Positions 57,668 through 64,000 of a stretch of DNA of 64,000 nt are shown one piece after another (the stretch's first letter is position 1; each line of letters opens with the position of its first letter). Origin of the DNA: Lantana camara (taxonomy: Eukaryota > Streptophyta > Magnoliopsida > Lamiales > Verbenaceae); contig CM074860.1 in assembly GCA_037501455.1 (NCBI GenBank), positions 24,139,001-24,203,000 on the forward strand. The letters run 5' to 3'. The notes beneath the pieces were generated by a model that was given only the letters and a program-made list of their open reading frames with translations, searched no databases and had not been told where the DNA came from. Position numbers and translations under genes: made by a program.

Positions 57668-58518
57668 TATGACACCCCGTCTTCTCGGCAATCCAGGTAT
57701 GACATCACGAGAGAGTTTAATTCAATAATTTTATGAATTACGTGAATTTGTATGCCTTACATGTCAATATATATTTCATTTTAATTATGTGCATGTTAGA
57801 ATTTAATTAACTGTACTTGGACTCAATCGACCAACAGTTTAAAATTAGGGACCTAATTGTAATTAAGGTGTTTTCAACCTTCGTAGCTACCTTGAGCTCG
57901 GGAATTCGAATTCGAATTCCAACCTTGTCATTGAGTTTGTTTCGATGATTCGAATTCAATGAATTAACCCTTTTTATTTCCAGAGCCGTTTGAACGCCCT
58001 ACCGTTTTTAATTCCGATTGAATTGGACCGGATACCGTTTGACCCTACCCGGTTAACTGGCCTGTTTTAGCCTTAAAAGTTGAAAATTTCATCCTGTCCG
58101 TCACATTTTGGTTCGGTCCAAGGAGAAGAGAAGAAGGAGGGAAATTGGTTACTATTCACCCCGAACTTTGAGCTCAAGTTTCGGCTTCCTCGCTTGTCCA
58201 ATCAACGATCCAAGGCAAGCATTGTATTCCTCTCTTATAATGCTTCGTTTTCCCTCAATTGAATCTTGTCTTACGTACTTGAATTCTTGCTTTTGTGAAA
58301 TCGATGAATAGTGCTAAATTTGGGATTTGATATGTTTAAGCTCGTTTCGTGAGCTCTTACTTGCGAATATGTGTTCTACGTGTTACATACGACTTTTATA
58401 TGCGATTTTGGTGGATTTGGAGTTGTGGTTGGGTTGGAATCTTGTTTTTTCACTTTTCTCTCTCTCTCTCTCTCTCCCTCTCGCCCGCCATGTCTGCTGC
58501 TTGAAGTTTGAAGACGAG

Positions 58519-58738
58519 GGGGAGACACGCCCGGGTCTCCCTATTGGCTTGTTGGGTGCCACAGCCGTGTATGGCCGTGGGTTTCGAAGATTTGGCCCTC
58601 TGTACTAAGACATGACCGTGTCTCAGTTTGGGCATTGAGGGAGATACGGCTGTATCTCTCTGGAATCCTCGAGCCTCTGTACCGAGCCACGATCGTGGCT
58701 TAGTTTGTTCTTTTGGGGAGGCACCCCCTTGTCTCTCT
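58519..58738. repeat. Array of GAGACACGGCCGTGTCTC-type palindromes (E2 3' LTR)
   Basis: About six degenerate units, including GGAGACACGCCCGGGTCTCC, GAGATACGGCTGTATCTC and GAGCCACGATCGTGGCTT. Compared with the 5' LTR, substitutions sometimes change both arms (ACGG...CCGT to ACGG...CTGT with GATAC/GTATC), which keeps the dyad. Confidence 0.82.
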
Positions 58739-60220
58739 TTTTTGTGTGGAGTTGTGTGCTTTGTTCCATTTCGTATGTTTGTTATAAGGTTTTATCCCTT
58801 CCTAAGCATGATCCTAATGTCATTTACGATATAATATACGTATAAATTGATAAGGTATAATTCGTTTTATGATTTTATGGTGTACCTTGAGTGTTTAAAC
58901 GTGTTACGTGTTCCTATATGAATAAATGCTACTATATGCATTATATATGTACGTGTTTGCATTAATTGTGCACATGAACATCTCTTGAGGTGTTTCATGG
59001 TTGTATTATGCTTTGATATGTCTTTTTTTTTGCTTGAAATTCATTTGCTTATGAGCTTTGCCTATAGTTTGCATCTCTTACGTGCCTATGCATAAGCCAT
59101 GCGTCTATGTGGTTCGTCTTTGAGTCGAAGTCTGTGTTTTGTCTTCAGTTTGTTCAGGCGCACCTGGGGTGGTGTCCCGTTGGCCGTGTTAATCTCGGGG
59201 TGGATCATTCTTCATGTTCGGTTTTTGTTGGTGTAAGGTGAGGTTAGGTTATAGCTAAACCCTATGATATGTGCTCATTTTCTATGTATATAAATTATAA
59301 CATTAAGTATAAGTAAATATGTACGGATATGTAAATTTGAGACTTGGCTAAGTATTTGCAAGTATGATACGCTATGTACAAGCCTATGTATGCTTACAAG
59401 CCTATGTATGCTTGTTCCGCCTTGATATTATTCGTTCTGTTTTGCAACCTAAAACTATGCTTTAAACCGTGTGCCTCCTATGAGCCGAGAGCTGCAAGCT
59501 ACGGATACGCTATGGATTTGGCACGGAGAGGTATGTATAACATAGTTGTTGCAAGGTAAGATTTTTATGTAAGTTATATTCAGTAGCGGGTTATGTATTG
59601 CTCTGTATTTGTACGTATTGGAATTAATTGTTGGGCCCCGGAGCCTGCAAACACCCGGTACTACAGCGGGCCGTCGGGTTAAGCCTGAGTGTAGTCTCCA
59701 CCTTAATAGGACTAACCCGTAACCCGCACAGGAGGTTTGGTAGGGGGATGGGACCCTGAGGGTAGAGTGTGCGCGCTCCCCTCTTCTGTACGGATGGTTT
59801 GGGACGCTCAACCCTTCCATCACCGAGGAAGGTGGTTATTCTGTAAGTATGTTATTTATGTATTTGCCTTGTATGTATGATTATTTGGAGGAGCCCAGGA
59901 TGGGATTACGTACTCGTACCCGCCGAGTATGTATGTATGTGTGCTCTGTTAGCGTTTGTGAAACGGGGGTAGCTTTATAATTAAGATAAAATATGAATCT
60001 TTTGAAAGTATAAGCTAAGATATGATTTGATTTGATCTGATTTGATAAGATTTGATCTGTAAGATACCTAAGGATTTGTTAAGTTAAGTTTGTTTTGTTT
60101 TGATAAGAAACCCCTGTATGTATCTATCACTGGAAATGTTTTAGTGTGCAAAAACTATCCCTGAGTTCATGAACATTATGTGTTGTACATGCTTTGCTCT
60201 ATACGTATGCTGTGTGTGTG

Positions 60221-63200
60221 TGTAACATCCCGACTTTCAGGTACGCCCTTACGGGTGTGATACGTGTGCAATTTAATTATTTACTTATACAATTATGTGA
60301 TACTATAACGTTTATATGATTATTTGAACCTATTTGAAATTATTTGGCTAAGTATGAATTTATGCTCTTTATGCCTTATAATCTGCTCTATTTGTATCTG
60401 AATTCAATTATGTTTCTTGTGAATTTTTTATATGCGAGTATTACATGAGTTATGAACTTGATTATATGCTCGTTATGTGATTTTCAATTTATTTGATTTA
60501 GTTTTGGCTCGTTTTTGTTTTACGGGACCTAAAGGGGGCTAAAGGGCATTTAGCGCACCTTGGGTTTTGGGCGGCGTATCCTGAGTTCGGGAATTCGGAT
60601 TCAAATTCTGTCAACTTCGTTGGACTTGTATCAATGATTCGGGTTTAATGAACCAAGCCTCATATTTTTCTAAGCCCATTTAGACCTCCGAAATTCCACC
60701 GAAATGAGCACCTCGTACCAAAATGACCCCTTTTGACTAATTTTGAGTTTGTAGGACCATCTTAACCCCAATTAACCCCAAACCTTGACTAATATACCTT
60801 GGGTTAATCCTCCTTCTTCCCTTAACCCAGCCATTCAAACCACACCACCACAAGAGAAGGAAAATTCAGTTCCAAGAAGAAGAGAAGAGGAGAAGAAAAA
60901 GAACTATTGTAATTTTGATCCTTTGAGTTCAATACTCTTCCATACTTCATCATATCTCAAAGGTAAGTGTATTTTTGTAATCCTCACTCTTCTATGCTTC
61001 TTTTAATAGAAGAGTAAGGGTTTGGCATGAGCTTGGAATTATGCATGAATAGTAAGGGTTAGCTCTTATATCTGAAGCTTTACCTTAGCTTGAGATTGTG
61101 GCTGAATTAATGCATATTTGTTGATCATATGAGCTTGTTAACTTCACTTCTTGACACTTAACACTTGGTGGTTATGTAATAAGGGATATGCCATTAACGA
61201 ACTTGAGTTAAAACTTGGAAGAAACTTGGAATTCTTGTTATATTTCATGAACTTATGCATGTTTCCAATTGATGGTTGATTGTATAGCTTGAATTCATGC
61301 CTTTTGTGAGTTATTTGTTGTTGTTGTTGTTCTTTTACTCCTTTTCTTCCTTTCTTTTTGTTACTGCTACGTTGAAGTTGAAACAGAGGAAGATCTTAAT
61401 GGCTTCTGCTCGAAAATGAAGCTGCCAGGGGTAACGGGCGTTACCCCGATTCCTCTACAAGAGAGTAATGTCCGTTACTCTTCTTTCTTGCGAGACTGCC
61501 TCCATTAATGGGGGTTAAGCTTTTTGTACTAAAGCTTGGTAACCCACGTTACCTCCTTGAAGAGCTGCTGCTGTGAACTTTAATGGGAGTCACTCCATTT
61601 GGCTTGGAAGGAGTGACCCCCGTTACCCTCCCTTTTGTGTGTAATGTTTGTATTATTTTGTTGATTAATGTTTACATTATATATATGAATTATATGCTTC
61701 TTTCATGTCCTAAATTACATTGTTAACATGTTAGATGATGTGTTATAATTTATGTTTTAATCTATAAACGTGATTTAAGTGCTCACATGCAAAGTAGGAA
61801 CTTATATGACCGAAGTTTGATTTCCTTGCATTTCATTTGCATCATTTACATTTATACACATTTGCCGAGTATTTATTTGGTACATTTTGAGTCTAAGAGT
61901 GTCCTTTGTTGTTTGTTTGGTACAACTAACCCTCCCGTTGATGACGAGGTTGATCCTTAGGCGTCCGATTTGCACTTTTGTCCCCGCTACACGCTTATTC
62001 AAGGTGAGGTTTTGTTCTTTTAGATATAATGACCTAAAACCTTACTTGTTTTGAATCCCGCGTGCGAGTTATGTATATTATACATTAGATACGTGTATGA
62101 TATGTACTTTGAGGGCTTGTCCCATTCGTTATAAGTCTTAAAAATTATTTATATACGTATGTAAGATATTTTACGTTTGATTTGAAACCCTTTGATACGT
62201 GTACTTGTGTAAGCGAGCTTTGAGCTTTGAAAGATAATCTTTGTTGGAAAATGTGATTTTGAACTATGATTCGGGCCCCAGGGAGTGGTATGGTATCTCG
62301 GGACGGCCGTGGGGTGGCCGAGCTCTTCCATCAACACTTTCCTTTGAGAGTTCCGCCTAACCTTGGGAGGTTGAGGAAGGGCATTGCTCTTGAGCCAGCG
62401 GAAGCAACCGTCGAAGGTTTCACGGACGTAATTAAGCCTTGTCTCGTGTGAATTTTTGATTGATAGTTAGGGCCGTCAACCCTTCTATCACCCGGAGAAA
62501 GGATGGTTCATGATTTGTATTTTTATTATGATTATGTTTTGTTAAGAGAAGTTGGAGGAATAACTCGTACTCGCCGAGTTGTGTGAATCCGTATGATCTA
62601 TGAAACGGGAATGGATTCCTAAATACCTAAAACTTGTCATTTTGGCCTATGGCCTTAACTTCTTTTAGGTATATATATTTATTACCACGGGAAATGTTTT
62701 AGCTTGCAAAAACCATCCTTGGTTCATGGATCTCTTTATGAATTTTGATAAGTGCTTTGCTTTATACCTATTATGGGTGCGTGTGTTAGCCCCCCACTAG
62801 TCATTAGGACTAACCCTCATTGTTGTTTCTTCCTTTTTCCCTTTCTTTTGAGCTGTAGGTACAGTCTGGGTCGAGTCTTCATATGCATTGTAGTGGCTTT
62901 GACTTTGATACTTATGATCTATTTTCGGAGACATGTATTATGAATACTTCGCTACACTTTGATACTTGTTCTATTTTTGGCCCCGGATGGGCGATGTGCA
63001 TTTGTATATAAATCTAACTTGCCAATATGGATTTATTTTGATGTATATGTTGATCTTTGGATTTTGATATGACTGTTTAATCGCTTCCTCTATATTTTTG
63101 ATTTGATATGCACTCTGACTGAGGGGTCTAGGCCGCCTAGCTAGTGTGTGAGTTTTGTTTGTCACCCATTCGCTATTGTTTGATGCGTCTACATACCTTC

Positions 63201-63264
63201 CATTTCATTACATGTGTCGGACTCTAGTGCGGGGGATGTGGTGCCCTACGCTCGGGGTGCTACA
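60221..63264 (+). mobile_element. Solo LTR with target duplication GTGTG
   Basis: The LTR runs TGTAACATCCCGAC...CTCGGGGTGCTACA, 3044 bp, flanked by GTGTG at 60216-60220 and 63265-63269. Donor-like TCAAAG|GTAAGT (GT at 60963) and an acceptor with a long pyrimidine tract, GAGCTGTAG|G (62858), are 1.9 kb apart. They bracket the array at 61428-61631. Confidence 0.95.
61428..61631. repeat. Array of GGGGTAACGGGCGTTACCCC-type palindromes
   Basis: The first unit (61428-61447) is the 20-bp dyad in full. It is followed by GAGTAATGTCCGTTACTC, a GGTAACCCACGTTACC unit, AATGGGAGTCACTCCATT and GGAGTGACCCCCGTTACC. The arms vary, but most units stay self-complementary. Confidence 0.85.
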
Positions 63265-63795
63265 GTGTGGGTAGCCCCTCACTCAGCCCGTGTGACTGAC
63301 CCCTCTCCCCTTTGTTTTAGTGTGCAGGTGTTGCGTGGAGTCTGAGTTAGGCGGCATGTCGAGTCGTTGGAGTCTGTCGTGTTTTCATTCGTTCTAGTCT
63401 GTTGCATTTTCATTCGACTTGAATTTTCGTATAAGTATGTTAGTATGTTTTTGTAAGCTTTGTTTTTATGTAATATGATTTCGGGATAGGCTTCAAGCAA
63501 CATATTTGAAGTCGTCTGCTTTTATGATTATTGTTATGTTCGGGATTAGGTATTTATGCTAGTTGAACCCGTCACCTACTATTTGTGCTTTTAAATTTGG
63601 ATATATGTTTAGCTTCCGCATTCCTAGTTGCTTTGTGATTTGTTTTAATTTGCAGGGTGTACATCCCGCCTAGCTTAGGTGTATGTCTGTCGGTCTCTCG
63701 TCCGCCTCTACTTGGTTCATGTACGGGTTTTCCATCCCGTATGTGGATTAGGCTTAGGTGTGGGGGATGTGGTGACCCACTATGTGGGGTGCTAT

Positions 63796-64000
63796 AGGGG
63801 CTAACACACTCACACGTATATATGCATAAGAGCTGAGTATATTCAAAGTTAAAGAGTTCATAAACCGGGGCGTGGTTTTTACATTCTAAAATATTTTATC
63901 CCATGATACTATATATAAGGAAACAAGTTTAAGGTCGAAGGCCAAAATCAACCAATTTTAGAAATTAGAATTCCACTCCCGTTTAACGAATCATATTTAA
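63796..64000 (-). mobile_element. Fragment of the LTR into which E2 inserted
   Basis: It reads (plus strand) GGGGCTAACACACTCACACG and continues like 24056-24250 of LTR 23579-28950. It is the middle of a minus-oriented LTR that runs off the window edge. Confidence 0.8.

Larger units (their letters stand above)
57670..63795 (+). mobile_element. 3' LTR of element E2, interrupted by a solo LTR
   Basis: It starts TGACACCCCGTC after the PPT and ends ...GGGGTGCTATA at 63795. Without the nested solo LTR and its duplication it is about 3.08 kb. The donor-like site here is CCAAG|GCAAGC (58211-58212), a GC version of the GT seen in the 5' LTR. The acceptor-like TTTTAGTGTGCAG|G is at 63327. A (CT)n tract (58456-58480) and a palindrome array (58519-58738) lie between them. 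Confidence 0.92.

Overview
This is a stretch of flowering-plant (probably eudicot) nuclear heterochromatin. I find no host gene. Nearly all of the 64 kb is explained by LTR retrotransposons nested inside one another, plus one CACTA DNA transposon. The plant origin rests on primer binding sites matching initiator tRNA-Met (TGGTATCAGAGCC), Ty3/gypsy-type Gag with CCHC zinc knuckles, Copia-like LTRs starting TGTTRGGAATAGTGCC, and CACTACAAGAAA transposon ends. The species cannot be named from the sequence.

Layout. 1-2111: unclassified interior of a minus-strand element whose 5' LTR is 2132-5867; that LTR carries a 1047-bp CACTA element (4472-5518). 5868-8692: interior, PBS and LTR of a Copia-like element. 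8693-17119: a minus-strand element with about 3.2-kb LTRs and only about 0.77 kb of non-coding interior; its left LTR holds two tandem copies of a 2.1-kb segment. 17120-21711: interior tail, polypurine tract and 3' LTR of plus-strand element E1, then a Copia LTR piece and an older LTR end. 21712-30085: decayed minus-strand gag/pol remnants, an interrupted LTR, and a solo LTR (25496-28540, target duplication GTTCT). 30086-39924: two LTR pieces, a Copia-like 3' LTR, then a decayed minus-strand gag-pol with its 5' LTR (36865-39924). 39925-63795: plus-strand element E2. E2 was hit four times: by the preceding gypsy element, by a solo LTR (41012-46616, duplication GTTAT) that itself holds a solo LTR (42640-45533, duplication GTGCA), by an intact 6304-bp gag-only element (50037-56340, duplication ATAAC), and by a solo LTR (60221-63264, duplication GTGTG). 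63796-64000: the old LTR into which E2 landed.

How the parts work together. Only one element looks intact and young: the gag-only element at 50037-56340, with two 2368-bp LTRs differing at about 21 positions, a 321-codon Gag with two zinc knuckles, a PBS and a PPT, but no protease, reverse transcriptase, RNase H or integrase. No complete pol exists in the window, so such elements must borrow enzymes from elsewhere.

The most striking pattern is in the LTRs. At a matching position, about 0.8-1.4 kb from the LTR 5' end, ten LTR copies carry an array of 3-6 short dyad-symmetric motifs. The motifs share a CG-GC-CG-like centre, but their arms differ between elements (for example GGGAACGGCCGTTCCC, CTACCCGCCCGGGTAG, GGGGTAACGGGCGTTACCCC, GAGACACGGCCGTGTCTC). 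Closely related LTRs carry different arms and different LTR families share the same arms, while symmetry is kept. The arrays lie between a recurrent splice-donor-like site and a recurrent acceptor-like site about 1.6-2.2 kb apart. This would put them in an LTR intron, present only in unspliced RNA. I infer, without proof, a packaging, dimerisation or protein-recognition role.
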